Shown here piece after piece: positions 1 to 8,407 of a stretch of DNA of 64,000 nt. Origin of the DNA: Paraflavitalea devenefica (GTDB lineage: Bacteria > Bacteroidota > Bacteroidia > Chitinophagales > Chitinophagaceae). The position numbers and the translations under genes are program-made. Where the stretch lies: NCBI RefSeq assembly GCF_011759375.1, contig NZ_JAARML010000002.1:1-64000 (forward strand), written 5' to 3'. The notes under the pieces were generated by a model that did no database searches, had not been told where the DNA came from, and saw only the letters and a list, made by a program, of their open reading frames with translations. How positions within the stretch are numbered: position 1 is the first letter of the stretch; every line of letters begins with the position of its first letter.

Positions 1-30
1 AAAATGCCCGGCCGCAGGCCGGGCATTTTG
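1..30. terminator. Rho-independent terminator
   Basis: A near-perfect 13-bp inverted repeat (AAAATGCCCGGCC, 3-nt loop, GGCCGGGCATTTT) lies at the left edge. Its A/T flanks let it work in either direction. It probably ends a gene outside the window. Confidence 0.75.
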
Positions 31-82
31 CTTTAACAGATGTCAATAATCTATCCTACTTTTACAGCTTAATTGATAGGTA

Positions 83-397
83 ATGGATAATGCAAATCAG
101 CAACCGAACCAGCTTAACATTGAGATCAGTGAAGAAGTAGCAGAAGGTGTGTACGCCAACCTGGCCATCATCACCCATTCCCATGCCGAATTTGTGATTG
201 ATTTTGTGAATGTAATGCCTGGCACACCCAAGAGTAAGGTCAAATCGCGGATTATCCTTACACCCCAGCATGCCAAGCGTTTTATGAAAGCGCTTACTGA
301 GAATGTAACCCGCTTCGAATCGCTGAACGGTAAAATACAGGACCTGGAAGAAGTCCAGATCCCGATGAACTTCGGCGGCCCCACCGCACAGGCGTAA
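83..397 (+). CDS. DUF3467 family protein
   Basis: This 104-residue soluble protein matches the DUF3467 family, whose members are common in Bacteroidota and have no established biochemical role. The recognisable features are an N-terminal acidic region, a central segment with HAEFVIDFVNVMPGT, and the stretch KSRIILTPQHAKRFMKAL. No signal peptide or membrane segment is visible. The ATG at 83 follows an A/T-rich leader and gives the usual family length. The gene converges on radC, with only 17 bases between the stop codons, so the two are not one operon. The family call is confident. The function is unknown. Confidence 0.85.
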   Translation: MDNANQQPNQLNIEISEEVAEGVYANLAIITHSHAEFVIDFVNVMPGTPKSKVKSRIILTPQHAKRFMKALTENVTRFESLNGKIQDLEEVQIPMNFGGPTAQA

Positions 398-414
398 TAC
401 TGCATGGATGCCCT

Positions 415-1107
415 TCACAAAACGCCTTCGTCTGCAAAGCTGAAATATCCTTCTTCGCTTACGATGATATGGTCCAGGATGGCGATATCAAAAAGCTTAG
501 CTGCGTCTTTGATCTTCCGGGTCAGGAGTTGGTCGGCGGCGCTGGGCATCAGGCTGCCTGAGGGATGATTATGGCATAAGATCAGGTTTACCGCCTCTTC
601 TTCCAGCGCTTTCCGGATAATCAGCCGTGGATCAACAATAGTACTGGTAAGGCCTCCTTCGCTCATAATGTGGAAGCGTTTGATCCGGTTCGACTGGCTC
701 AGGTACAATACCGCAAAGACCTCCGCAGGACGGTCCCTGAGCAGCGTACGCAGGTAATTGGCTACATCCCGGCTATTGCTGACCACCGACCGGTCAAACG
801 TCTCCAGGGCATGGCGCCGGCGGCCCAGTTCAAATGCGGCAGCAATGGTGACTGCCTTGGTAAGGCCAACACCCCGTACTGACATTAACTCCTTGACTGT
901 CACCTTAAAAAGATCGTTCAGGTTATCGTTGTTAAACTTCAGGATATCCTGGGCCAGGTCTACAGCCGATTTGCCCTTACTACCCAGGCGCAGCAGAATG
1001 GCCAGCAATTCAGAGTTGCTTAGCTGACTAGGACTTTTACTAAGTAGTTTCTCCCTGGGCCGGTCGTCTTCGGCCCATTCGTGGATGGGGTAATTCTTCG
1101 CTTGCAT
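415..1107 (-). CDS. radC: RadC family JAMM/MPN-domain protein
   Basis: The 230-residue product has the full RadC layout: an N-terminal helix-hairpin-helix region (LMSVRGVGLTKA, about residues 74-85) and a C-terminal JAB/MPN domain. The JAMM metal-binding motif is intact: H179 and H181 in HNHPSG, and D192 ten residues after the second histidine. The family is named DNA repair protein RadC, but its in vivo role is disputed. JAMM folds are zinc hydrolases or related scaffolds. The start ATG gives the normal family length of about 225-230 residues. It stands alone and converges on the DUF3467 gene. The family assignment is firm and the biological role is uncertain. Confidence 0.93.
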   Translation of the reverse strand: MQAKNYPIHEWAEDDRPREKLLSKSPSQLSNSELLAILLRLGSKGKSAVDLAQDILKFNNDNLNDLFKVTVKELMSVRGVGLTKAVTIAAAFELGRRRHALETFDRSVVSNSRDVANYLRTLLRDRPAEVFAVLYLSQSNRIKRFHIMSEGGLTSTIVDPRLIIRKALEEEAVNLILCHNHPSGSLMPSAADQLLTRKIKDAAKLFDIAILDHIIVSEEGYFSFADEGVL

Positions 1108-1234
1108 GGATAAAAAGTATCTGTTAATTTTCGCCTTGTAATAGTAACCACAGGGCGTAATAAGCTTACCGTTTTGTCGTTATTGTTAAAGAAGATCCAA
1201 TCCTTTTTTAGAAACCTTGTAATCCAGAATCCCC

Positions 1235-1456
1235 ATGAAACGGAAAACTACCTTTTTAGCAATCGGCGGCTATCAGCCCTTTTTATTCTGCGCCGGCATG
1301 TATTTCGTAGCCCTTTTCTTCTCGATTTTCATTTGCTCGGCCATTTTCCATGTAGTCAATCCCAAAAGCTCTATCGTGCGTAAGAGCGATGCGCCTGTTC
1401 AGAAAACTGCTACCGGCAATGCTGGTAAACAGGTTCTGCTCACAGTGACCAAATAA
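1235..1456 (+). CDS. Small hypothetical membrane protein
   Basis: I do not recognise this 73-residue product. It starts with a charged KRK segment, then a strongly hydrophobic stretch at about residues 14-41 (containing FLFCAGMYFVALFFSIFICS) that would form one membrane span, then a polar tail rich in K, S, T and Q. An overlapping frame (1174-1383) is open as well but has no protein-like composition. No Shine-Dalgarno site is present, as is normal in this lineage. It lies between the divergent radC and prs genes. Small single-span proteins of this kind are plausible but hard to prove from sequence. Confidence 0.5.
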   Translation: MKRKTTFLAIGGYQPFLFCAGMYFVALFFSIFICSAIFHVVNPKSSIVRKSDAPVQKTATGNAGKQVLLTVTK

Positions 1457-1651
1457 CCCTTAATAGCATATTTAACAGACCTGTGGCCGGTAATACCGCC
1501 CTGGTCAAAACTGTATCCTGATGCGGCTGACGGGCTTTTGTCCGGCTGTGTCAGGATATATTTTATTTATACCCTCACCGGGGAAAAATATTTCCTGCCC
1601 CTCATCTTAATTCCCTTTCCTTCGGTTTATCTTCGCCGCACATTTACGTGT

Positions 1652-2602
1652 ATGCAAACGTCTGTCAAGGTCTTCTCCGGTACCGGGTCGCAATACCTGG
1701 CTGAAAAAATCGCCCGAAAATACGGGATTACATTAGGAAAAATTACTATTTCAAGATTTAGTGATGGGGAAATACAGCCTGTATTCCAGGAAAGTATCCG
1801 TGGCGACATGGTTTTCCTGATCCAGAGCACCTTCGCGCCTGCTGAGAACCTCCTGGAACTGTTACTGATGATTGATGCCGCCCGCCGCGCTTCTGCTTAT
1901 AAAGTGGTGGCTGTCATTCCTTACTACGGCTATGCCCGCCAGGACCGGAAAGACAAACCCCGGGTGGCCATTGGTTCCAAAATGATCGCTAACATGCTGG
2001 TGGCTGCAGGCGCTGACCGGGTGATTACCATGGATTTACATGCCCCCCAGATCCAGGGATACTTTGATATCCCGGTAGATCACCTGGATAGCTCGGCTAT
2101 ATTTATTCCTTATATTCAGCAACTTCAACTGGAAAACCTTACCTTTGCGGCCCCCGACGTGGGAAGCGCCAACAGGATACGGGAAATCGCCAGTTATTTC
2201 AATGCTGAAATGGTGATCTGCGATAAGCACCGTAAACGGGCCAATGAGATCGCAAGCATGGTGGTGATCGGGGATGTTACCAACAGGGATGTAGTGCTGA
2301 TAGATGATATCTGTGATACCGGTGGCACCCTGGCCAAAGCGGCCGGATTATTGAAGGATAAAGGCGCCCGCAGTGTGAGAGCATTATGTACGCATCCGGT
2401 ATTAAGTGGCAATGCCTACTCTAATATAGAGAACAGCGTACTGGAGGAATTGGTAGTTTGTGATACCATCCCGTTGAAACAAAAGATCTCAAAGATCAAG
2501 GTGCTGAGTGTAGCAGAGCTGTTTGCGGTTGCCATCCGTAACGCTTACGAGAACAGGAGTATCACTGGCCTGTTCATACATAGCCAGAGAAGGAACCAAT
2601 AA
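1652..2602 (+). CDS. prs: Ribose-phosphate pyrophosphokinase (PRPP synthetase)
   Basis: The enzyme transfers pyrophosphate from ATP to ribose 5-phosphate to make PRPP for purine, pyrimidine, histidine, tryptophan and NAD synthesis. The 316-residue product has the class I family signatures: FSDGE near residue 36, VVAVIPYYGYARQDRK, ITMDLHAPQIQGYFDIP, and the PRPP-binding loop LIDDICDTGGT at about residues 216-226. The frame is open upstream to 1538, but the first 38 codons give an unrelated hydrophobic extension, and the ATG at 1652 gives the standard N-terminus (MQTSVKVFSGTGS). It is followed 41 bases later by the L25 gene in the same direction, and then pth, a common order in Bacteroidota. 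Confidence 0.97.
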   Translation: MQTSVKVFSGTGSQYLAEKIARKYGITLGKITISRFSDGEIQPVFQESIRGDMVFLIQSTFAPAENLLELLLMIDAARRASAYKVVAVIPYYGYARQDRKDKPRVAIGSKMIANMLVAAGADRVITMDLHAPQIQGYFDIPVDHLDSSAIFIPYIQQLQLENLTFAAPDVGSANRIREIASYFNAEMVICDKHRKRANEIASMVVIGDVTNRDVVLIDDICDTGGTLAKAAGLLKDKGARSVRALCTHPVLSGNAYSNIENSVLEELVVCDTIPLKQKISKIKVLSVAELFAVAIRNAYENRSITGLFIHSQRRNQ

Positions 2603-2643
2603 TGGCTGTGATTTAAACCGGAAAAATTAAACAATCATAAACA

Positions 2644-3294
2644 ATGAAATCAATTACAATCGAAGGCCAACTGAGGACCGGAACCGGGAAGAAAGCCGCC
2701 CGCCAACTCCGCTCTCAGGGTCTGGTACCCGGTGTAATTTACGGCGGTTCACAGGAGATCAATTTTACTGCTCCTGTGCTGGCTTTCAAATCGCTCGTTT
2801 ATACGCCTGAATTTTTATTAGCCGACATCAAGGTGGACGGTAAGTCTTACAGTTGCATCCTGAAGGACCTGCAATTTGATACTGTTACCGATGCACTGGC
2901 CCACGTTGACTTCCTCCAACTGGTAGAAGACAGACCTGTGGTGGCTACTATTCCCCTGAAATTTACCGGTACTTCTGCCGGTGTAAAAGCAGGTGGTAAA
3001 TTGATTACCAAGATCAAGTCCCTGAAAATAAAAACACTGCCAAAGTTCCTGAAAGAGAACATTGAAGTGGATATTACACCGCTGGAACTGAATGGCAACA
3101 TCCGCGTAGAAGATGTTACTGTAGAGGGATATGAGATACTCAACTCCCCCCGTATTCCTATTGCTTCTGTGGTAATGACCCGTCAGTTGAAACAGGAAGA
3201 AGCTGCGGCACCTGCCACTGCTGCCAAGCCTGCCGCTGCTGCTGCTGCGAAACCCGCTGCCGCCGCTGCTGCAAAACCGGCTGCAAAAAAATAA
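2644..3294 (+). CDS. rplY: 50S ribosomal protein L25/Ctc
   Basis: This is the long (CTC/TL5) form of L25, which binds 5S rRNA in the large ribosomal subunit. In the 216-residue product the N-terminal L25 beta-barrel covers about residues 4-92 (RTGTGKKAARQLR, then VPGVIYGG) and the C-terminal TL5 domain about 97-180 (EVDITPLELNGNIRVEDV). The tail from about residue 190 is a low-complexity Ala/Pro/Lys repeat. This is typical of Bacteroidota L25 proteins and suggests a flexible rRNA-binding extension. It is probably co-transcribed with prs, and a clear terminator follows at 3321. Confidence 0.95.
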   Translation: MKSITIEGQLRTGTGKKAARQLRSQGLVPGVIYGGSQEINFTAPVLAFKSLVYTPEFLLADIKVDGKSYSCILKDLQFDTVTDALAHVDFLQLVEDRPVVATIPLKFTGTSAGVKAGGKLITKIKSLKIKTLPKFLKENIEVDITPLELNGNIRVEDVTVEGYEILNSPRIPIASVVMTRQLKQEEAAAPATAAKPAAAAAAKPAAAAAAKPAAKK

Positions 3295-3320
3295 TAATGG
3301 AATTTTTATCTATATTAGCA

Positions 3321-3350
3321 AAGCCCGGTATCCCTTCCGGGCTTTTTTTA
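3321..3350 (+). terminator. Terminator after rplY
   Basis: An 8-bp stem AAGCCCGG/CCGGGCTT is followed by a run of seven T. It ends the prs-rplY unit 26 bases after the rplY stop. Confidence 0.85.
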
Positions 3351-3419
3351 TCTTTCCGGTATTATATGAATACTACTTTACGAGTATAGTCCGTACGGCT
3401 TATTTTAACTACTTTTTCC

Positions 3420-3998
3420 ATGTCAAAATTTCTGGTCATTGGTTTGGGCAACATTGGAGCAGACTACGCCGGTACCCGTCATAACATCGGATTCGATGTA
3501 GCTGATGCCCTTGCCAGAAAACATGGCACCTTTTTCAGGGTGGACAGGCTGGCAGAAGTAGGAGAAATGAAGTGGAAGGGAAAGCAGTTGATAATTGTCA
3601 AGCCAACCACCTATATGAACCTTAGCGGAAAAGCGGTTAAATATTGGATGGATAAGGAAAAGATTCAGTTAGACAATCTATTGGTAATTGTGGATGAACT
3701 GGCCCTGCCTTTGTCTAAAGTTCGCTTACGTGCTTCGGGTAGTGATGCTGGTCATAATGGTTTGAAAAGTATCCAGGAAACGCTGTTGACAGACAAATAC
3801 CCACGTTTACGTTTCGGAATTGGGAATAATTTTCCCAAAGGGCGACAAGTGGATTATGTATTGGGACGATGGGATGACACGGAACTGCCATTAGTGAAAA
3901 AAAAGATTGAAAAATGTGTTGAATTCATTGAAAGCTTTGTCGCTATTGGCATAGAAAGGACTATGAATGAAGCGAATAAATTGGAGTTTACACTATGA
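3420..3998 (+). CDS. pth: Peptidyl-tRNA hydrolase
   Basis: The enzyme cleaves the ester bond of peptidyl-tRNAs that drop off stalled ribosomes, recycling tRNA. The 192-residue product has the usual bacterial length. Near the N-terminus GLGNIGADYAGTRHNIGFD carries the catalytic His (H21), and PTTYMNLSGKAV and the GHNGLKS segment (about residues 115-121) are the other signatures. The family motif with the second catalytic acid appears as VDELALPL, a mild departure from the DDLDLP form of proteobacterial enzymes. The ATG at 3420 is the first start in frame. It sits between two terminators, so it is probably monocistronic. Confidence 0.96.
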   Translation: MSKFLVIGLGNIGADYAGTRHNIGFDVADALARKHGTFFRVDRLAEVGEMKWKGKQLIIVKPTTYMNLSGKAVKYWMDKEKIQLDNLLVIVDELALPLSKVRLRASGSDAGHNGLKSIQETLLTDKYPRLRFGIGNNFPKGRQVDYVLGRWDDTELPLVKKKIEKCVEFIESFVAIGIERTMNEANKLEFTL

Positions 3999-4144
3999 TT
4001 TGTTAATTTCAATCTTTATTTTCGCCAATAATACCCACCGGGTATTATATTTTTAATATCTGATATTCCTGTGCACCTGTACCTCCTGCCTTTCCAGGCT
4101 ATGAAACTTGAAAACAATTATCTCAGTTAAACCCTTTGTTGAGT

Positions 4145-4756
4145 ATGAAAATTTTCTGTGTTGGCCGTAACTATGTGGCTCACGCAAAAGAATTGGGTAA
4201 TGAGGTTCCGGACGAACCTATCATTTTTATGAAACCCAAGAGTGCTTTATTGCAGGCACACACGCCATTTTATTATCCGGAGTTTACTAACGAATTGCAT
4301 TACGAATGTGAATTGGTACTGCGTATATCCAAAAATGGGAAATACATTCAGGATCGCTTTGCCAGCAAATATTACGATGCAGTAACCGTAGGTATTGACT
4401 TTACCGCCCGTGATATACAAGAGGAACTCAAAGAAAAAGGGCTGCCCTGGGAAAAAGCCAAAGCCTGGGATAATTCTGCTGTTATCGGTAAATGGATCCC
4501 CCTGCAGAACATTAAGAACAAAAAGGATATCAATTTCTGTTTATACAAAAACAAGGAATTGGTACAGCAGGGCAATTCCAACCTGATGATCAATAACTTC
4601 GATAAAGTAGTAGCCTATATTTCCAACTATTTCTCTGTCAACATCGGCGATCTTGTATTTACCGGAACACCGGCTGGTGTAGGCGAGTGCGTGGTAGGGG
4701 ATGAACTGGAAGGGTTTATTGAAGACGATAGCTTGCTGAGCGTAGAAGTTAAGTAA
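4145..4756 (+). CDS. Fumarylacetoacetate hydrolase family protein (FAHD1-like)
   Basis: A compact, 203-residue single-domain FAH-fold enzyme. Metal-binding acids are visible in HYECELVLRI (about residues 57-66) and in VGIDFTARD, and the C-terminal hallmark TGTPAGVG is present. Members of this family act as acylpyruvate hydrolases, oxaloacetate decarboxylases or isomerases of aromatic degradation, and the sequence alone does not choose between them. The frame starts earlier at a TTG (4136), but the ATG at 4145 gives the family's normal beginning MKIFCVGRNYVAHAKELGN. It stands alone with a terminator behind it. No aromatic-degradation genes lie nearby, so a metabolite-repair role is a reasonable inference. 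Confidence 0.9.
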   Translation: MKIFCVGRNYVAHAKELGNEVPDEPIIFMKPKSALLQAHTPFYYPEFTNELHYECELVLRISKNGKYIQDRFASKYYDAVTVGIDFTARDIQEELKEKGLPWEKAKAWDNSAVIGKWIPLQNIKNKKDINFCLYKNKELVQQGNSNLMINNFDKVVAYISNYFSVNIGDLVFTGTPAGVGECVVGDELEGFIEDDSLLSVEVK

Positions 4757-4779
4757 TTATACTGATCATATTCAGGAAG

Positions 4780-4806
4780 CCGCTCCACTCGTGGAGCGGT
4801 TTTTTA
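4780..4806 (+). terminator. Terminator after the FAH gene
   Basis: A 9-bp stem CCGCTCCAC/GTGGAGCGG with a very short loop is followed by six T. Confidence 0.85.
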
Positions 4807-4826
4807 TTGCCCAATAATCCTCACCG

Positions 4827-4853
4827 TTGGGGATGGACTATTTACTACATTTG
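4827..4853 (+). promoter_or_regulatory. Bacteroidota-type promoter for the E1 gene
   Basis: TTG at 4827-4829 and TACATTTG at 4846-4853 (consensus -7 TAnnTTTG) are separated by 16 bases. The position inside the 5' end of the open frame argues that translation starts at the ATG at 4875 and not at the upstream starts. Confidence 0.5.
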
Positions 4854-4874
4854 CGCCCATATTTGTTGCTTGCT

Positions 4875-6968
4875 ATGATCCATCCTGATATCTTGCTAAA
4901 GGCTTATCGCTTAATGTGTACCGCCGGAACAATGGCCCAAACCTATGAGGCTAACCGGCCGGTTTGCAAATATGTACATTCTACTTCCCGCGGTCATGAG
5001 GCCATTCAACTGGCCACTGCCTTCCAGCTTCTGCCCTGTGACTATATAAGTCCCTACTACCGGGATGAAAGCATCTTACTCGGACTGGGTTTTTCGCCTT
5101 ACCAGCTAATGCTTCAATTACTGGCCAAAGCCGGCGACCCCTTCACAGGTGGCAGGGAGTATTATTCGCACCCCAATTACCGCGGGGCCGATAAGCCCGG
5201 CATCATTCACCAAAGCAGTGCTACCGGCATGCAGGTCATTCCCACCACCGGTATTGCACAGGGTATCCAGTACCTGGAAACGATCGCGTCGGCAAAGCTG
5301 AAAAAAGGGCCTAATGGAGAATTGCCGGTGGTGATATGTTCCCTGGGCGACGCCAGTATGACAGAAGGAGAGGTGAGCGAAGCTTTCCAGTTTGCAGTGT
5401 TGAAGAAACTGCCTGTTATATACCTTGTACAGGATAACAACTGGGGTATTAGTGTGAGCGCCGAAGAGGCCCGGGTGATGGATGCCTATGACTATGCGGC
5501 CGGTTTTCCGGGCATGGAACGGGTACGTATCAATGGAAGCAATTTTGAAGAGAGTTATGACAATATGCGCCGGGTAGTGCAATATGTGCGGCAACGCCGT
5601 ATGCCTTACCTGGTACAGGCAAAAGTGCCGCTCCTTGGGCATCATACCAGCGGGGTACGCAAGGAATTCTACCGTTCTGCCGCCGACTGGGAAAAACACC
5701 TGGCTGATGATCCCCGTCCCAGGCTACGGCAGCAACTTATACAAAAAGGGATCCCGGAAGCTGAACTGCTTCAAATTGAGCAGGAAGCTGCTGCTTTGGT
5801 AGCGGAACAGTTTGAGCAGGCTGTACAGGCGCCGGAGCCTGACCCGGCCACTGCAGGCGATTTTGTTTTTGTGCCTACGCCGGTGACCGAAGAGAAAGGC
5901 CGGCGGGAGGGTACTCCGCTTCAGGGAACGTCGCCTGCTGTGAATGGCGGTAAGATCGTAATGGTGGATGCGGCATTATTTGCCATCCGGGAAATCATGG
6001 AAGAATATCCGGAAGCGATCCTCTATGGCCAGGATGTAGGCAGGCGCCTGGGAGGCGTGTTCCGCGAGGCGGCTACCCTGGCCGAGCAATTTGGTGACCA
6101 CCGGGTATTCAATACAGCCATCCAGGAAGCCTACATCATAGGATCTACTGTTGGTATGAGTGCTGTTGGTGTCAAGCCCATTGTGGAAGTACAGTTTGCC
6201 GATTACATCTATCCGGGCTTTAACCAGCTTGTTACAGAGATCTCTAAATCATGTTACCTCAGTTGTGGCAAGTACCCGGTCCAAACCTTGATCCGGGTGC
6301 CTATTGGCGCTTATGGAGGCGGGGGGCCTTACCACAGTGGCAGTGTGGAAACTACCTTATTGTCCATAAAAGGCCTCAAAATAGTCTATCCTTCCAATGC
6401 GGCAGATATGAAAGGGCTCATGAAGGCCGCCTTCCTCGATCCTAATCCGGTCGTCATGCTTGAACACAAGGGGCTTTACTGGAGTAAAGTACCGGGTACC
6501 GACGAGGCTAAAACCGCTGAACCTTCCCGCGACTATATACTTCCCCTGGGCAAGGGCAATAGGGTGTTGCAGGCAGATGAGCGGGCCATCGGCCGGGGCG
6601 AATCCTGTTGTATTATCACCTATGGTATGGGTGTGTACTGGGCCAGGGCTGCTGCAGCAGCTTTTCCGGGACAGGTAGAAATAATTGATTTGCGTACTTT
6701 ATACCCATTGGATGAAGAACTGGTGTACAGCACAGTGGCCCGCCATGGTAAATGCCTTGTACTAACGGAAGAGCAACAGCAGAACTCTTTTGCAGAAGCG
6801 CTTGCCGGCCGTATATCCCGCAACTGCTTCCAGGTGCTTGATGCGCCGGTCGAAATCCTGGGCGCTATAAATATTCCAGCCATACCCATGAATATGTTGC
6901 TTGAACAAGCTGCGTTACCTAATCCTGAAAAAGTAAAAACAGCCATAAGCAGGCTGCTGTTGTTTTAG
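4875..6968 (+). CDS. 2-oxoacid dehydrogenase E1, fused alpha and beta subunits
   Basis: This is the thiamine-diphosphate E1 component of a branched-chain or pyruvate-type dehydrogenase complex. Both subunits are in one 697-residue chain. The alpha part (about 1-320) has the ThDP motif GDASMTEGEV at residue 158 ending in NN near residue 187. A Pro/Ala/Glu-rich linker (about 320-360) leads to the beta part from about residue 363 (DAALFAIREIMEEYP, TAIQEAYIIGSTVGMSA, GAYGGGGPYHSGSVE). The open frame extends 16 codons upstream, but the ATG at 4875 follows a promoter-like element. No E2 or E3 gene is adjacent. Fused E1 proteins are usual in Bacteroidota and are often annotated as 2-oxoisovalerate dehydrogenase. 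The substrate cannot be fixed from sequence. Confidence 0.92.
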   Translation: MIHPDILLKAYRLMCTAGTMAQTYEANRPVCKYVHSTSRGHEAIQLATAFQLLPCDYISPYYRDESILLGLGFSPYQLMLQLLAKAGDPFTGGREYYSHPNYRGADKPGIIHQSSATGMQVIPTTGIAQGIQYLETIASAKLKKGPNGELPVVICSLGDASMTEGEVSEAFQFAVLKKLPVIYLVQDNNWGISVSAEEARVMDAYDYAAGFPGMERVRINGSNFEESYDNMRRVVQYVRQRRMPYLVQAKVPLLGHHTSGVRKEFYRSAADWEKHLADDPRPRLRQQLIQKGIPEAELLQIEQEAAALVAEQFEQAVQAPEPDPATAGDFVFVPTPVTEEKGRREGTPLQGTSPAVNGGKIVMVDAALFAIREIMEEYPEAILYGQDVGRRLGGVFREAATLAEQFGDHRVFNTAIQEAYIIGSTVGMSAVGVKPIVEVQFADYIYPGFNQLVTEISKSCYLSCGKYPVQTLIRVPIGAYGGGGPYHSGSVETTLLSIKGLKIVYPSNAADMKGLMKAAFLDPNPVVMLEHKGLYWSKVPGTDEAKTAEPSRDYILPLGKGNRVLQADERAIGRGESCCIITYGMGVYWARAAAAAFPGQVEIIDLRTLYPLDEELVYSTVARHGKCLVLTEEQQQNSFAEALAGRISRNCFQVLDAPVEILGAINIPAIPMNMLLEQAALPNPEKVKTAISRLLLF

Positions 6969-7158
6969 CAAGCGATGCACTACAATACCATGACAATTCC
7001 TTTATCCTACCCAATTAGTTGGTTTTTCAAGATAAGTAAATTCGAATTTCATTGCATACATCCCCAGCTTTGGCCGCTTATAATATTTTAACAAACTGGT
7101 TATACTAAAAATTGTCTTATTTACGTAGAGTATCGTACTTAACCACCCAGCTAGCGCC

Positions 7159-7869
7159 ATGAAAAACAAATACCTTAAAGGCGCCCACCTTTCCGAACGG
7201 AAAGTGAGGGAGCTATTGAAATTATTTTGCGAAGACCTCACCGCAACGCAAATAGCCAACATTTCCGGTATAAGCCGGATCACGGTGAATGCCTATTTTA
7301 AGCTCATTCGCACACACATTGCCAGGTTTTGCGAAGAAAAGAACCCGTTACGTTACCACAATGGCAACATCGCATTCCTTCCCATGGAAAATGGTGTGAG
7401 CCATGACACAGAAAAGAACGGGCAGGCAGGCAAGAAGTCATTTTACGGCATCTTTAAAAAAGAAGAGCGGATCTACACCGACAAAATGCCCTGCATTGAA
7501 ACCAGTTGGTTATATGACTGGTTAAAAGGAAGGGTAGAAGCTGATCCCGACCTGTTGGAAAAACATCACCTGCATATTTACAACGGCATTGCAGACTTTA
7601 ACAATGTGCGGTTATTGCGCCTTCATAATGGCGTAAACGGAACCAAAGGACGATCGCACATTGATGAAATTGACCTGTTCTGGGGAATGCTGAAAGCCCG
7701 GCTGGTTAAATTCAGGGGTCTCAATGGAAGCACTTTATACCTTCATGTAAAAGAAACAGAGTTCCGGTACAATTTCCGTGATGCGGACCTGTTTGAGCTA
7801 TTATTGGATATTTTACACAAACAGCCATTACATTATTCAAAAACCGTTCGCCAGAAAGTGGACGGATAA
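7159..7869 (+). CDS. IS1595-family (ISXO2-like) transposase homologue, catalytically degenerate
   Basis: The ends of this 236-residue protein clearly resemble ISXO2/IS1595 transposases that lack a zinc ribbon. An N-terminal helix-turn-helix region (LSERKVRELLKLF, LTATQIANISGISRITVNAYFKLI) is followed at the C-terminus by FWGMLKARLVKF and LYLHVKETEFRYNFRD. The DDE core is not conserved. The usual first Asp region (VEVDESYFG) reads as HNGNIAFLPMENG, the second (SDGW) is lost, and the NGIESFW position reads IDEIDLFW. No terminal inverted repeats or target duplication were seen. The intact frame without catalytic acids suggests a decayed or exapted transposase that may still bind DNA. The start ATG at 7159 is the first in frame. 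Confidence 0.75.
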   Translation: MKNKYLKGAHLSERKVRELLKLFCEDLTATQIANISGISRITVNAYFKLIRTHIARFCEEKNPLRYHNGNIAFLPMENGVSHDTEKNGQAGKKSFYGIFKKEERIYTDKMPCIETSWLYDWLKGRVEADPDLLEKHHLHIYNGIADFNNVRLLRLHNGVNGTKGRSHIDEIDLFWGMLKARLVKFRGLNGSTLYLHVKETEFRYNFRDADLFELLLDILHKQPLHYSKTVRQKVDG

Positions 7870-7965
7870 AATGAACTCCGGGGATTTCTCGGTATATGCC
7901 TATCGCAACTCATCCCTGGATCACTACAAAATAGTTGCGGTAATAGAATTTTTCTCATGTGACTC

Positions 7966-7995
7966 GCGGGTGGTTTCTACCACCCGCTTTTTTTT
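7966..7995 (+). terminator. Terminator after the IS1595-like gene
   Basis: An 8-bp stem GCGGGTGG/CCACCCGC with a TTTCTA loop is followed by eight T. Confidence 0.85.
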
Positions 7996-8189
7996 AGTGC
8001 AATCTGTCAGGTTTCTTCATTTTACCGCCTGCTTCCTTCCTTTTATCAGTAGTATCTTCCACTGGTATAGTATAAATTTAAAATACAAGATAATTAAAAT
8101 GGGTTACAAGTGCTTTAAGTGATTCATATACTTGATCCTATATTCATGATAATAATGTCATGTAAAATTATCTTGGAAAATAGGCCCAT

Positions 8190-8197
8190 TATATTTG
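8190..8197 (+). promoter_or_regulatory. Candidate -7 element of susC-1
   Basis: TATATTTG matches the Bacteroidota -7 consensus TAnnTTTG. A TTGG lies upstream at 8173-8176 with a shorter than usual spacing, so only the -7 box is good. Confidence 0.4.
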
Positions 8198-8407
8198 TAT
8201 GCTGCTTCATTGGTAAGTTCAAATAAGCTCTCTGGTAGCTTATAATTACCATTCATCATTCGGGTAGTATAAATACGCCTGATGACTGGATAAGCAGAAG
8301 GTCCCTGCTGTCGTTTTCATCTTATCAAGCCCGTTAGTACAGTATGTAATAGCCTTTTAGTTGTTGTATGCAACAGGATAGCTTTGAAACAAACAAAAGC
8401 TAACTGT

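Larger units (their letters stand above)
7870..8407 (+). other. 538-bp intergenic region before susC-1
   Basis: It holds a terminator at 7966-7995 preceded by a TTTTCTCATGTGAC element (7949-7962), and a -7-like TATATTTG at 8190-8197. That would give the following susC a leader of about 200 nt. A frame open across 7778-8122 looks like translated noncoding sequence and was not called. No RNA gene was recognised in the leader. Confidence 0.5.

Noticed and set aside
5118..5699. 193-codon minus-strand frame inside the E1 gene
   Set aside because: It is antisense to conserved thiamine-diphosphate motifs and has no recognisable domain.
6969..7960. Intact IS element around the IS1595-like gene
   Set aside because: No terminal inverted repeats or target-site duplication could be found by eye, and the transposase lacks its catalytic residues.
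7778..8122. 114-codon frame overlapping the 3' end of the IS1595-like gene
   Set aside because: It runs through the terminator at 7966-7995 and its Phe/Ser/Tyr-rich product looks noncoding.
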